A stretch of 64,000 nucleotides of DNA from Omphiscola glabra (taxonomy: Eukaryota; Mollusca; Gastropoda; Lymnaeidae), in assembly GCA_964017045.1 (NCBI GenBank), contig OZ024808.1, forward strand, positions 22,247,418 to 22,311,417, given 5' to 3'. Position 1 is the first letter of the stretch, and every line of letters begins with the position of its first letter. Made by a program: the position numbers and the translations under genes. The notes under the pieces are model-generated. The model did not search any database, had not been told where the DNA came from, and was given only the letters and a program-made list of their open reading frames with translations. Below are positions 24,701 through 39,700 of the stretch, piece after piece.

Positions 24701-27700
24701 ATTGGTGGTGGGGGATAGCGTAAGAATTATTATCATTAATAAGGAATTGGAATAGGAAGGATATTTTGACAAAATTTATTTTGATCTTACAGAATCTTGA
24801 GAGTAAGATAAGTTCAATGGGTATGTAACGTATGTTTTAAAAGCTTAGGATCACAGAATATGATAACATGGTAAACATGGGCTGAATCTAATAATAATAA
24901 TATATTTTTAGATGGTAATGATGATTCCCAGATGTCCCGTCCCCCCCCCCCAGTACAGATGGAATCTATTTTCAATAGATTTATTGTTGTCATATAATAA
25001 AAATCATAGAATGCAATGATAACAACAATCTGGTGATGATGTCTAACGTTAAAAAAAGGGTATGCGCTTTGAAAAAAAGTTGATATTTTAATAGAGATTT
25101 CAATGTCGCTTTCTTCACACACACCCAAAACCAAGTTTTCTACTTGAGGAAATTATTATGAGTTATCTGCCCCGTAACACCAAAATAAATCTTCTTTGTT
25201 TTCTGGTAAATAAATTTCACTAGCAACACGCATAAGGCTGAATAAACTTACTTGAGTAGAGGGATGGCCATATCTTCCCTCCAGTTGGCCTCTCCACAGC
25301 TGCCTCCCAGATAAATATCATAGACTTCCTCGACATTCTCACACGGTCGGTTGCTGCCCCTAAATTTACCTAGTTGGATTACAGTTTAAATATATTGAAC
25401 ATTCCTGATGTGATGAGGCATCGTCAAAATAACAGATTAAATTATCAGAGATGTGTTAAAATGTCAAAAAAAAATATTTTGATGAGAAATTTATTTTAAT
25501 TCTAGTTGAAGATATAAAAAAAAAAATAGTAAGAGTGATTTTTTTTTTTCCTTCTCAGCAACCACACATTTATTCCTTGAATATTACAGCACCAAGATAA
25601 AACAGAATACTAATTTTATTTCACAAAGATCACAGGACTGGTGCAGACAAGTGGTAGGATTTGAACCCATGTCCTGTGATTTATTTCATATGCTTATATA
25701 TTTTAAAAAAAAAGTATATTTGCAGGGAAAATCGTTTAACATGAAACTGAGGAGACTGAAATATTTCTTCGTGTTAAAAGAATTTTGAGTTAAACGATGC
25801 ATACAAAAAATATACTCACCCACATTACATTTATAAGAGTACATCATATTAGATATACTATGTAAATTTCAAATTTTTATACATTTTGTACATGTATATG
25901 TATGTATGTATTTAATAAAAAAAACAACAATAAAACAAATAAAAATATTAATAAAAACTTAATAAACTTTTATAATTTTAATTTGTTAAAAAATAAACAC
26001 AAAAAAATTATTGATATTTTGGAGAATGATTTTTTTTTTCATTGTCCTTTTTTAGCATCAAAATGTCAACAAATTGTTCGATATCGTCCATTGTATTATT
26101 CATTTCGAGACTCTGCCTCTTTTTTAAAATCAACTTCATCATCATCATTAATAAAGCTACAGCGCATGTGGGGCCCTGGCCTGCTCCACCACATCCTTCC
26201 ATTTGCATCAATCTATCGCTTTCCCAGCTGTGGTTCTCTACAATGTCAATCTGTTTCAGTCTTGGTCGACCTGTCAGCAGTCTGCCTCTAGGTTTCTACC
26301 TACAAATCACTTTTGCTGTTCTACAATTCGGCATCCTCCCGAGGTGAATGAATTCATCAAGAAATTTTTTTTGCTTACCCAATAACCAAGAAACAGGTGC
26401 TGCAATCTTGGTGGCTATTGTAGATGCAACAGATGGACGCTGTTAGATACATCCATAAATTTATTTTCAATTTATTTTTACATAAAACAACAAAAAAATT
26501 TATATAAAAAGTCTGCTAAAACTACTTGACTATTTAAATTTGATTAAAGAAAATCAGGAGCTTAACATGACAAAGTGAAGTTTAATGAAAAGATGTTTTA
26601 GTGAGACAAAGATAAAACAAAAGGGTATAAATGATATTTTCACTGTTACCTTCCTCTTGTACTCTGTGACTATGGTACAAAACTCTTCAAATGTGAATGT
26701 GTTCTGTGTGGGCCTGTGGCTCTGTATCCATGAGGGGCTCATGTCTTCTGCAGTGTAGCAGCGGTAGCCGAGTCGAATCTAAATGGAGGGTGATTGGATG
26801 GGTTAATTTTTGGCAATAAAACATCACACTTCAGTTAGTTTGTACGTTTAGATATAACGGATGGAGCAGAGGGTGGGGTAGGGGAGGGGATGGAGTTTAG
26901 TGCACACTGCTGTGATTTCTGTCTATCCTACACTGATCCATGGCTATCGGTAAGGCCAGCTTGATAAAGGGATCCAACACTGATGCTTTCTTCTGTTTCT
27001 GAGGGCTGACATTTTTTCTCAGGGCTTCCAAATAGCCAAGAATATCCTTCTTGGTTTAAAAAAATTTAAATTACATCCCACCTAGGATGTCTTTGAATTA
27101 TTCCTTTAGAAATCTTTTTTTGGCCAAACCTAAACAGGGCTGTGAGGCTATTACTTGCCCATAGCTGGGGGCAAATCTGGACATGTTAAGAAATGTAACT
27201 CTAGTCTGGACTCACAGGTTCTGTCAATTTGCCACCGATGTGCCATGAGGCCACCAATCTCACACTGTTAAATTATTTGATGACCATTAATGAAGTGATT
27301 GAATCCTGGCGCAAGGCTATTAAGTTGCTTTTTAAGTTAAGCTTTTTTTTATTAGAAAATCATAAAATGTTTCCGGAGGTTAGAGAGTACTCAATTAAGA
27401 CCAGAGAGTATTTGACTTGACCACTCACATCTTCCTTATTCATGTGACCTTCTTTACTTCCAGTGATGGAGTTGAAAGATTCTCTTAACTTTCTGTGAAA
27501 TAAAATAGAAAAATGAAAACTAAATGTTTAAAAATTACTTCTTACCCTATTTTACGGACTATAAGATGCAATTTTTCTTAGAAAAATTGCCTCCAAAATC
27601 CAGGTGCGACTTATACTCAAAATTAATATAAAAATTGTAAAAATGTTATTTTTACAAAAAAATTGATTAAAAATTAAGGTGCGTCTTATAGTCCGTAGCA

Positions 27701-30700
27701 TCTTCTAGTCCGTAAAATACGGCATATGGTAACAGCAGTGCTGTGGATATCATCATAAAGTCAATGAAAAAAAAAAAAAAAACAGTCTTGCTGACCCTCC
27801 GAACTACTGAATCAAAATATATTTGGGTTTTGTAAATATTAAAACAATATACTTACAACAAAGCTTCTCCAACTAAAACATGACCAAACTTGACAGGCAG
27901 AGCCCCATGGTTAGCAGTCAAGTCCTGAACTCTGATACCCTGTCAAGGATTCATTGACAAAAAAAAGCTAACTTCAATGGAGTATCTGCACATTTACACC
28001 CCTCTACTTCCACTGAAATGAATAAAAACCCTGACGTTTGATTAATGATAACCAATGCACACACAATCGATGGATGACACTTTCTTATTCACAGTTCCCA
28101 AGTAAATATCACATTACATAAGTTGAAACAACTACCATATGCAACAGAAAGCAGTGATATGCAACTATATTATTGAATGTGTTTTATACTTTGTCTCACC
28201 AGTACTGCTGTGTAATATTTTTGTGTGTATTTAAATATATATATTCATTAGGTACGACCGCGTTAGAAAAAGCATTATTTTTGGGGAAGAAAAGAGAAAG
28301 AAGATTGGTTCCGTTTCAATATCATTGATCACTGCCACGGTTTGCCAATTTAAACATGGATTGAATGATGGTACCGTGAATAGGAAGGAAAGAAATTATA
28401 CAAATTAAAAATATACTAATTTTTAAAAAAAACAACTATATTTTAATTAGCCCTACTCAACTTACTGGAATCGAGTTTAGAAACAACAAACATGATTTTA
28501 GAACTAACCAGAATTTTAAAAAGTAAGTGGCAACCCCGGGCCAGCTACTCTATGGTTGCATTAAAGTTAGCCCAACCCTTGCATAACACTGGATAAATTG
28601 TTTAATATCCTTTCATTTACCTGTTTTAAGTGTAGTGCTGCACACTTCAAGGCCACCTCAATGTCTGAGAAGACTGGGATGCTGTTCCTTTCAATTATAT
28701 CCATGAGGACATTTCTGGCACGAGCTATGTCCTGGCGCTCTCTGCGTTAGGATGGAAGAAATTTTATCAATAATTAATAATGATAGATGGGATACAATGG
28801 GAGTGTTCTCAAAAGTGGTTAAAAGATCGGTTACTGTGGGAGGGTTCTCAAAAGTGGTCAACAGGTGGGATACAATGGGAGTGTTCTCAAAAATGGTCAA
28901 CAGATGGAATGAATTAGGAATGTAATAACTTTAATAAATGGATGGGATAATTAAAACAAGGGATTGTGTTATCATTTAGTTAACTATGATGAATTGTATT
29001 AATTGTAGTCACAATGATTCCACTCTGATAATTTTTTTTTAATACTTTGAGTCAATTTTAAACAATTTTGGTTCAGTTTCAGCATCACAAACACCAGATT
29101 TAAAATGTTTCAATAGAGACTTAAACATGAGTGAGGTGAAGTTTAGTAAAAGCAAGGCACAGTGTCCACACAACTGTTGTAGCAGTGCATGAACATGTGA
29201 GCTACTGATACACAAGCTGAAAGATAACCTGAACGTGAGAGCTACTGATACACAAGCTGAACGATAACCTAAGTATAAAGGTATCAACACTGCTTGCCAT
29301 GAAAATGCACCAAATGTTAAAAGTCTATGTCACAAGTACCAGGCGGCCGGTTTGTTAGTAATGTTAAGATTGTGTGACACCAGCGTAATTAGTTGTCTTA
29401 AGACGCCACTAAGGTAGCCAAGCGTATAGAAAGAGGAAGGCCACTGACTTGAGCTGCAATCAAGACATTACCTGTCGGTAGTTTTCTCACAGCTGACCTC
29501 CTGGACCTCGGTGTTGAAAGAATTAAACACTACAATAATCTGTCTGCCACAACCTGATGGAAGATTTTTAAAAAAATCACTAAAGCTTTATAGCAACTTT
29601 ATACACACAAATAAACTGTTGAGATATAACAAACACAACACTAAACTGTGGCAATATAACATACGCAACACTATACTGTGGTAATATAACATAGGCAACA
29701 CTAAACTGTGGCAATATAACATAGGCAACACTAAACTGTGGCAATATAACATAGGCAACACTAAACTGTGGCAGTATAACATAGGCAACACTAAACTGTG
29801 GTAATATAACAAAGGAAACACTAAACTGTGGCAATATAAAATAGGCAACACTAAACTGAGGTAATATAACATAGGCAACACTAAACTGTGGTAATATAAC
29901 ATAGGCAACACTAAACTGTTGCAATATAACATAGGCAACACTAAACTGTGGTAATATAACATAGGCAACACTAAACTGTGGTAATATAACATAGGCAACA
30001 CTAAACTGTGGCAATATAACATAGGCAACACTAAACTGTGGCAATATAACATAGGCAACACTAAACTGTGGCAATATAAAATAGGCAACACTAAACTGTG
30101 GTAATATAACATAGGAAACACTAAACTGTGGCAATATAACATAGGCAAGACTAAACTGTGGCAATATAACATACGCAACACTAAACTGTGGCAATATAAC
30201 ATACGCAACACTAAACTGTGGCAATATAACATACGCAACACTAAACTGTGGCAATATAACAAATGCAACCCTAAACTATGGCAATATAACATACGCAACA
30301 CTAAACTGTGGCAATATAACATAAGCAACACTAAACTGTGGCAATATAACATACACAACACTAAACTGTGGCAATATAACATAGGCAACACTAAACTGTG
30401 GCAATATAACATGCACAACACTAAACTGTGGCAAAATAACAAGCACAACACTAAACTATGGCAATATAACATAGGCAACACTAAACTGTGGCAATATAAC
30501 AAGCACAACACTAAACTGTGGCAATATAACATAGGCAACACTAAACTGTGGCAATATAACATACACAACACTAAACTGTGGCAATATAACATACACAACA
30601 CTAAACTGTGGCAATATAACAAACACAACACTAAACTGGGGCAATATAACATAGTCAACACTAAACTGAAGAAATCAGTCAAGTTAATGAAATTGAACAA

Positions 30701-33700
30701 ATTAAATTAAGGGTTCTACAGTTCAAGGGAAGTAAGAAAAATTAAAATTAAGTGTTCTGCGGTTCAAGGGAAGCAAGAAAAATTAAAATTAAGTGTTCTG
30801 CGGTTCAGGGGAAGCAACACAATGAGAGGTATGCCAACTCACCAACTAAGTATGCAATCTCACACAATGATGCCACTGAACGAGTTTTGTTGTCTATCAC
30901 GAAGAATAATAATTCTGCAACCTGTTAGTAAAAAAAAAAAAGAGAGAAGTAAAATTTTATGCAGTGGAATCTGATGAAAATATAGAAGACAATTATGCAC
31001 CATCTTGTTGGTAATGTTCAAATTTAAAAAATAAGAAGAATAAAGATGTTTAAACAATTATCTCAGTTTGGACAAATGAATTTTTTTCTGAATGTTAACT
31101 TATGGGAGACCACAGTCTAAAGGGAATTAGGTTTTAGGTTTGTTAATATATAAGCATTTCAGCATTGATCAAATATTTATGATCTGGACACCTGGGACAC
31201 AGTTTCATTTCAGTTCAAGAAGAAAGCATGAAATGGATGAGAGACTTGGACGGTTGTAGGAAATACTCACAGGCAGTTCACAAAGAGTATTAATTAGATT
31301 ATCAAATATGGACATGAAAAATTAATGCAATGTTAACTCATTAGTACTGGCTGAGAACCAGCTCAAGAAAGGTCCATTAAATCTCCATTGAAGCAGGGAG
31401 GCAGTTAGGGGCTTAATCTCCAGTGAAACAGAAAGGCAGTTAGGGGCTTAATATCCAATGAATCAGGGAGGCAGTTAGGGGGCTTAATCTCCCTTGAAGA
31501 GGAGTGACAGGTGGAGAGCTTGATCGCAACTGTTCCACTTACATTTTTTGCCCTGTCTTCCAATTCAACTAGCTCTGGTCTCCAGGCATTAACTTGCTGA
31601 AAAGAAAAAAAAATGTTGCACTGAAATTTTCTTTACAAAACAAACATAACCATAAAATTATAATTTACAAGTAACTATAATAGTTAATAAAACTGTGCAA
31701 CAAAAAAAATTAACGATTGCACAGCAGCTACCCACCCATCTAAAATCAATGTAATCTTGTTTTTTTGGGTTTTCAATGTTAATTTTTTTTTTATTAATGT
31801 TCACTATTTACTGAGTTAACTATCAAGTCGTGGATAGATTTCTCACAGGATTATAAAATGTGATGTTCTCTTTCTTCAGGAAAGGTATGGCTATGTCATG
31901 TCGCCAGATTGTCGGGTTGCGTGTGCAGCCACAGGATCCCCCAAGGAACACTTGAAAGTTGGCCAAGCTTTCTGGGAAAATCAGATCCATATAAAAAAAA
32001 TGTTCATGACAATGTGTTCATTGCAGAGCTTTTAAATGAGCACCAAAGTAGTGCGTTAAAAATAATATTGTCAAAGTATAACAACTCTAACAGTAGCTAG
32101 GAAAAATACCATAGCAAAAAAGTAGAGCAATTTAAGGACAACGTAAACCACAATTCTGAGGAGGCTGATGATTTTGTCATATTTTTTTTAGTACTACTAT
32201 TCTATTCTACGTTTATTTCTGTGCCACTTTCACATTTGCTACTCATTGTTAGTATGTAGTCTATCAGTCTGCTGTCTATGATCTTCAGTCATGTTTAATA
32301 GACCAATAATAGCGCAAGAATGGCTGGTCAGCACCACAACATGCAACACAATGTTGAATTAATGTTTTTGTGAAACCTGAGCAAAAACTTGGTATTGACA
32401 ATGCGTTCAAATCTTTTTAAAAAATTGTCATCTGAGCTGATCAAGGTTATGGTCAACAACAACAATAATATATTGATTGGATACTTCTATAGCGCTGGTA
32501 TCCATGCTACTTTAGCATGCTCACTGCGCTCTGGTTTTCATAAATCTGTTTAAACAAAAAGTCTTTAAATGTTTCCTAAATGATTTTCTATCCTTTTCAA
32601 TACTCCTCAAAGATTGTTTTAAACTATTCCATAACTTTGGCGCTATCACTTCAAAAGAGCGCACTCCGTACGACTTTTTTCTGTGTTCATCCACACTGGA
32701 ATTTTCAGTAAGGACTGAGTTGAGGACCGCAGGTTCTTTAAGGTTACATGTTTATAAAGCAGTTCTTTCAGATATTCCGGTGCAGAGCCTTCTATAATCA
32801 TCACTTGTGGGGTCTTTTGACATTTTTAAAGTTTGAATATTCTGTCCGACCTTGGCCTTTGAAGACTGACAACTTTAAAATTTTCCTTTAAACGTTAGAT
32901 CTAAAACATATATTGCTTGTCCTTGACACACCTTTAAACAAATAAAAAGCAACAGGGAAGGAAAGAGCAATAGCAATGTTGTTGACCTCCATTGGTGGCT
33001 AATTGTGCCTTGAATAACAGTACAAGCAATATAAGATAAGGAGCTGCAGTGATTGTTAATAATAGACTGAACACGTAAAGGTCAAATGCATTATACCTTT
33101 TCTGGTCCGCCTTACAGAAAAGCCAGCACTTTTGTTTCGGATTAAAGATTTAGGCAACGGCACTGGGACACTGAAATTAATAGGAATAAGCATGATAACA
33201 CATCGTAGAATCATACAATATTGAATATTATCCATTTTGACAACAATTTTTTTTTCTTTAAATCCCAAAATTCTTGTTAATAGATAATAAAATAAAATAT
33301 AATCATACAATCATAACAGACTGAATGCTGTTAGCAGGATCAGCAGGTGTGAAGAACCATTTGGGGTTGAAATAAAAAAAAATTTCAAATGAAAGCAGTC
33401 ATTGGCCCGAATGGAATCGGATCAAGACATGGTGTCTTTGCAGTTCTGCTTTCTGCTATCAAAATCAGCTAACTGGTTAGCGCAGCTGGGGATTACATAT
33501 ACTGGAGGTGGTAGCTATTCAATAATGTAATCAATGGTATTAGTGGCAGATCATGTGCTGGTGCCAACCTGTGGGATTTGGTATGGCGTGATTGTGGAAC
33601 AGGCAAAGAAACTGATTTTCTAATATATAGATACACTTTCTAACTGCTACTTACCAAATTTAAAAGTATTATGTGAATCTAACCTAGCAGATAGGAAACG

Positions 33701-36700
33701 TTTGAAAATGAACTTTGGAAAAGTATTATAAAAATAATACTTGCTTAAAAAAAATCAGAATTCTTCAATCAGTTATCAGTATTTGACAATGATCACAACA
33801 TTAACTATGAGATTTCAATTTCACAATCACATGAGCTGATATATCTTATGCCTGAAGACCTGACTCGATAAACATAACACTAGCCCCACCTTACCGCAGA
33901 ATGGCATGACAACGTGACAACACTCTGAATGACCTGCGGCACACCTGACTGCCTTCACTTTACCTGCTCTGCACTGGGACAAGCGCAACCCCCTGACCTT
34001 TTATACTCACCCCACCTCATAGTGGTGCTGAAGCTCATCAACCAAGACACAGAACTCCCCAAAGGTCACAAAGTCAGCATCACAAGGACTCCCATACTCT
34101 ACAGCACAGTGCACCATTTCTTGAACTGAATTTAATTTAATCAGAATTTAATATATATATATATATATAGATATATATATATATAAATCAATATAAAGCA
34201 TATCCGAATGGATACTTTCAAGAAACTACATAATCCTCTAGTGCTCATTAGGATTAGCGTATCACATTTATAAGATGCACTATTCTTTTTAAAATGAGAA
34301 AATAAAAATCCAAGCTAAAGCTAACCACAAGAAGCAGCAGTACAACATTACACGTATTGTATGGTGTTTGAAGAAAGGCAAACAAAGAAACTAAAAAAAC
34401 AGTGAAGGTATACTTAAGAGCATTAAAGTTTTAGTGAAATGATCAAGAACAAAATGATCATGTTTTTAAATAGCAGTTAAAAAAAAAATGTTTTGTTTAA
34501 GAATGCAATGATTATATATAACAACAAACAACAGCAGGAATGCATATACAAATTCCACTCAAACTTATCTGGAGAAAAAAAAGGAAATCATGTTGGGGGG
34601 GGGGGGGGGGGGGGATTAGTTACATGCACAAATGAACATAATAGTGATAATATTTCATTGTAGTCTAATTCAGCCTGACTCAATATAATCTCATTGTAGT
34701 CTAATTCAGGAAGACACAAATGCTCTCATTGCCCTCTAACTCAGTCAGACTCAACTGATCTCATTGTAGTCTAATTCAGGAAGACACAAATGCTCTCATT
34801 GCCCTCTAACTCAGTCAGACTCAACTGATCTCATTGTAGTCTAATTCAGGAAGACACAAATGCTCTCATTGCACTCTAACTCAATCAGACTCAACTGATC
34901 TCATTGTAGTCTAATTCAGGAAGACTCAAATGATCTCATTGGAGTTGTAATACATTTTCTTTTTTTTTTTTTAAATCCTGGAAATAGTAAATCAATGCGA
35001 ATGTTTTAAAAAAATTGGCTATCGCTCGTTAACAATGTTTTCAAGATTAGCTTCGTTTAATGCACTCTTTAAATTGTACTAGGGAGGGGAGCAGTTGGTT
35101 AAAGCTTGTACAAATTACGTCTCAATGTCACTGCTTGAAGCTGCCATGCATGGTAATTGAACAATTATAAATTTGAAACAGGTTTGAAGTTATAAACACA
35201 TATCAATGAATGCTCTCTACATGCAGTCAACTGTACGCAGGGATGAAACGTTATGGCATTGCAGAATATATCATAGCATCAGAATTCCCAACCTTCTAAT
35301 TAAAAAAATGATGGTTTAAGACTTCAGTGTGGCTCTGCTAAAAAGGTTGGGTTCCACTATAATGAAGCGTATGTGACAAGACACTTTTTAGTAATGACAA
35401 AAGTGAAAGTCTTGACACTTTGGCATGGGTGCTTAAATTTTGCTTTCCTCTAATTTCCTGGTAAATTTATTTTTAAAATGATCCCACCTCTACGCCAGGA
35501 TGATGAATGTTTCCATGAAAATAATTTTTCTAAAAGCAGTTATTTTCAGCTGTGGGGTTGAATTTAAAGAAGCAGTTTTTTTTCTTCTTCTTATTCCAAT
35601 AGGTGCCAAAATGTCAAAATTCCCCAAAACATTTTTTTTTTAGAGAAAATAATTAAGAGATACATGAATGGAAATAAACAAATGAAAGAATAACCTTCAT
35701 CTAACAGACTCCCTTCCTGAGCAAAGTGAACCATTTCTTGAACTGTCGGTGGACGGGAGCAAAATAAAACAAAACAACAATGATAAGCTACTGGGGAAAC
35801 ATGCCTTAGTGGAGGTCAGCAGGTTTCAAGCAAATGGGGGTCAGGGTCAAAATTCAGTTCTGGATTACCATACACGCCAAGTGGTCACAAAAATAAAAAA
35901 TAATAAAAGTAATTAACTGGCAAAGTTAATAAGAGATGAGCAGGGAAAACAAAGCAAATAATATAATGTTTCTTAGCCCTAGCAGCTACGTGAGTGGAGA
36001 CATATATATGGATGTATTTAAACATGTTTTAGACTTTATAAAATTGTTTCAAGATTTATTATTATTGGTCATTGAATAATAAATGGCTAATCCATATTTG
36101 AATGATTACTCGGAAAATTTTTTTTTTTAGAATGTGAGTTAAAGTGAGTCAACTTTTAAATTATTATTCTGTTTATACATCATTATGATGAGTGCATAGC
36201 CACTCAAATAAAATATATTATTATAAACGTAAAATTTATTCTTCATCATACTAATTAAACTTTAAAAGAAAGCAACAAAAAAAACAAAAAAACAAGAAAC
36301 GGCTCTTTAGACTTTAATAGATTTTTAAAAAAAAGATTAACATCAGTGCACTTTTAACAACAAACATAAGAATGGTGGACATAGTCTGTGAAACACCATA
36401 AACTCGTGCAAACATAACACAATGCTACTTACTCTGTGATTGGGATGGGTACAGGTTAAGTTCATTAAAAGCTTTACGCAGGTTGCAGGTCTGAATTCTG
36501 TCATTGTCGTCGTATTTCTTGAACACACTGTACAGCTCCCTGCAAGAAAGTAAACGTTTACGTCACTGCGGGCACCATGGAGCAAAACTTCTCTCCAGCC
36601 TTGGGACCACAGACACGTGGAACCCATTAAGACCTCAGTGCTTGTCCACATATTTCCCATTAGGCTTTCTATAATAATAATTTTTATTTGTTATTTGCTG

Positions 36701-39700
36701 TAACATCTTTTTTGTTCAATCCGCCAACCCAAGTTTAATTGTTTGAATCCTCCAACTTCTTAAGATTTTGTCTTTGTTAAGGCCATACATAAATGATGTC
36801 ATGCTATTTTAGTTATTTTTTTACCCCCCACCCCCCCCCCCTTTTACAAATCATCACAAATTCATCCCATCCTCCCCGGACCCTGATGTGTGACTTCATT
36901 TATGGATGGCCCCCGTAAGACATGTTTATGAGGAATAGCAGACTAGTTCTTACCTTGACAACATGTCACTGGAATACTGGAAGAGTTAAGTCAGTGGTTC
37001 TCAACCTTTCTAATGCCGCGACCCTTTAATACAGTTCCTCATGTTGGGGCGACCCCCACAACCACAAAATTATTTTCGTTGACACATTTATAACTGTAGA
37101 GTATATGTGTTTTCAGATGGTCTTAGGCAACACCTGTGAAAGGGTCGTGCGACCCCCCAAAGGGGTCGCAACCCACAGGTTGAGAACCGCTGAGTTAAGT
37201 GAATGAAAAAGGGGGCGATTCAGTAATGTTTCAGCCAGAAGGACATGGCTTACAACACACAAATTCTAGGGATGTTTTGTTTTTGTTTATATTCAGCTGG
37301 ACTTGAGTCGGCAAGACCAGTTTGGAAAAAATCAAATTATTCATAGATTATCCCTGGGCTAAACAGAGGGATATGAATTTCAATATGACGTTAACAAAAT
37401 ATTTTGTGATTTAACTTAATATACAACTATGGTCTAGATCAGTGATTCCCAAAGTGGTCTATATCGATCCCCTGGGGTCGACGACAATTTGCAAGGGGTC
37501 CCTGTCAGCGAAAAAAAAAATTGGGGGTCCATGAAGTGAAAATGGGGGGTCAACAATAGTGGATCTCATGTAAGCAGGTTGTGACTTCTATTTTGGCATT
37601 CCATGAATGGAACAATCCACAAACACAGTTAGTACCCATTTACTTACATAATATTACCTTATAATATAAAGACATATATCTTCCTAAATAAATTATAAAA
37701 GTGCCTATGAAGTAAAAATTTTAATACATTAATGTTCATGAAACGTGTTGAAGAATCATATTAAAATTTAAGTTATTATGTATATTTTCTGATATATGAA
37801 TATAAATTTAAATCTTTCAAAGTGAGTAGCAATATATTGGCTGTCAACAATACATTTGAACTTAACAAATTTGCAAAAAAAAATCAATATCAGGTAAGCA
37901 GGGTGTCTACCCAAAACCGAAAAACATGGCAAGTGGTCTACAAAACAAAAAAGTTTGGGGACCTCTGGTCTCAATTTTAACTATTTAAGGTTAAAAAATT
38001 TTTTTTTAAAATCAAAGAACATTCAGTTTGCACAGATTAAATAAACAAATTAAAAGACTTCCTTTAACATAAGTAACAAATAATGAATAATTTTATAAAG
38101 AAATATTTACAACAGTGTGAACAGCCAAGGTAGATTATTACGAAGAGAGTTAAAAGATGTTCACACTTCAATAACAAATTCAATATAAAATCATTCTTTG
38201 CTAGCCAACGATTTTCTGGTGGTTTCTGGTTTCAAGGCAATTATATTTTTTTTGGAGATCATTCAATAAGATTACAATTTACCTATTCAATCTTCATCTC
38301 ACTTGTAAGGGCAAATAAATATAGCACCAAGCAATAATAAAGAATGTTAAAAACTGTGAACATGAAGTACACTGGCTGTATTACTGATAAGAGAGTGGCA
38401 TTTTGAAGTTCAACCTTTTCATAGATTATTTGTTTCAAACTCAAAAGATAACAATCTATGAAACCAAGTAAACATGTTTTATCCTAGCATGGGGATACAT
38501 GCCTCCTGCACTCATCATGCACAATCGATGCCAAGATAACATTTGGAATCCTAATTGGGATAAAGTGCGTCACCTGAATGCATGTTTTGTTAAGTAACTT
38601 CCATAGATGGGAAGTTCATGCATTGCCTCAGTAATTGTTTGGTGGGCTATAACTAGTTTATAAAGGGTAACGTTCCGGCTGGCGCGTCTGATCAAAATGA
38701 CACAAGCCAATAGTTTCTGTTCTGCACACGTCAACAAGAGATGGCAGCGGGCTCTCCTTATCAGTAGCTTAATATTTTCCTTTCCTGTGTAAGCCAACAC
38801 CAATCAATGTGCAGAATACGTTTTCAGGGTTTCAGATTTTGGCTGTTGTTTTCAAACTGACACACCGGTACTTTGCATGTTACTTTTTTGAAGCTTGACA
38901 GTTGCATTACTTTCTAGCTCTGTTAAGTTACTTTTCTCATATTTGTATAAAGACTTGACACATCAACTTAATTTTAAATACTGTATGTGTGTTTTTAAAT
39001 AGTAAATATCAAATTGATGCATTGCACCCAAATGAGATAATTGTACTGATCCTTATTTCGGGTTTACTTCTGCTGTCTGACATGGAGGGTGGTAAGGAAA
39101 ACTTTAGATCTTCCTAATCTCCAGGATGTAAAGAAAACTCAAAGCATACTTTTCGAAGATGGAGAAGTTTTGGAAAAATTATGAAGATGAGGTTGACACA
39201 GAAAGTCAAGATGACATCAGAAAACTTTAGATCTTCCTAATCTCCAGGATGTAAAGAAAACTCAAAGCATACTTTTCGAAGATGGAGAAGTTTTGGAAAA
39301 ATTATGAAGATGAGGTTGACACAGAAAGTCAAGATGACATCTGTCAGGAAGAGTCACAGTGGAGTGAAGACGAGGATAAGATAAGATTCTTTAATTGATC
39401 CAAAGAAATGGCAATGTTTTTTGATTGCATTGTACATTTTCAGCAAGTAAATAAAACAATTTGAACACAAGACATTAATATTAAGTTATTTCACTTGTTT
39501 AAAAACAAAAACAAAAATAAAAAATAAATTAAAAAAACAAAAAAAAGCCATAAAATGTTATTTATAAATTAAATAAATTATAATGATAATATAGAAGATA
39601 CTATTGAGCATAATTTTTGTGTTGTTGGAGAAGACAGAGGAACAAAGTGGAGTCAATCTTCAAACAGGGTGTGTTTGAGAAGTAGCAATTTTATTTGAAA

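Noticed and set aside
29610..30669. CRISPR-like regular 30-bp repeats
   Set aside because: The repeats are head-to-tail with no unique spacers, in an animal gene intron.
29588..30700. Open frames of 99-370 codons with 10-residue repeats (PQFSVAYVIL, LVLPMLYCHS)
   Set aside because: They are produced by a 30-bp minisatellite whose period is a multiple of three; they occur on both strands and lie in an intron.
34590..34613. Long G or C homopolymers (also 2501, 12313, 50761, 63157) as signals
   Set aside because: Simple runs common in this genome and prone to sequencing error; no associated feature.
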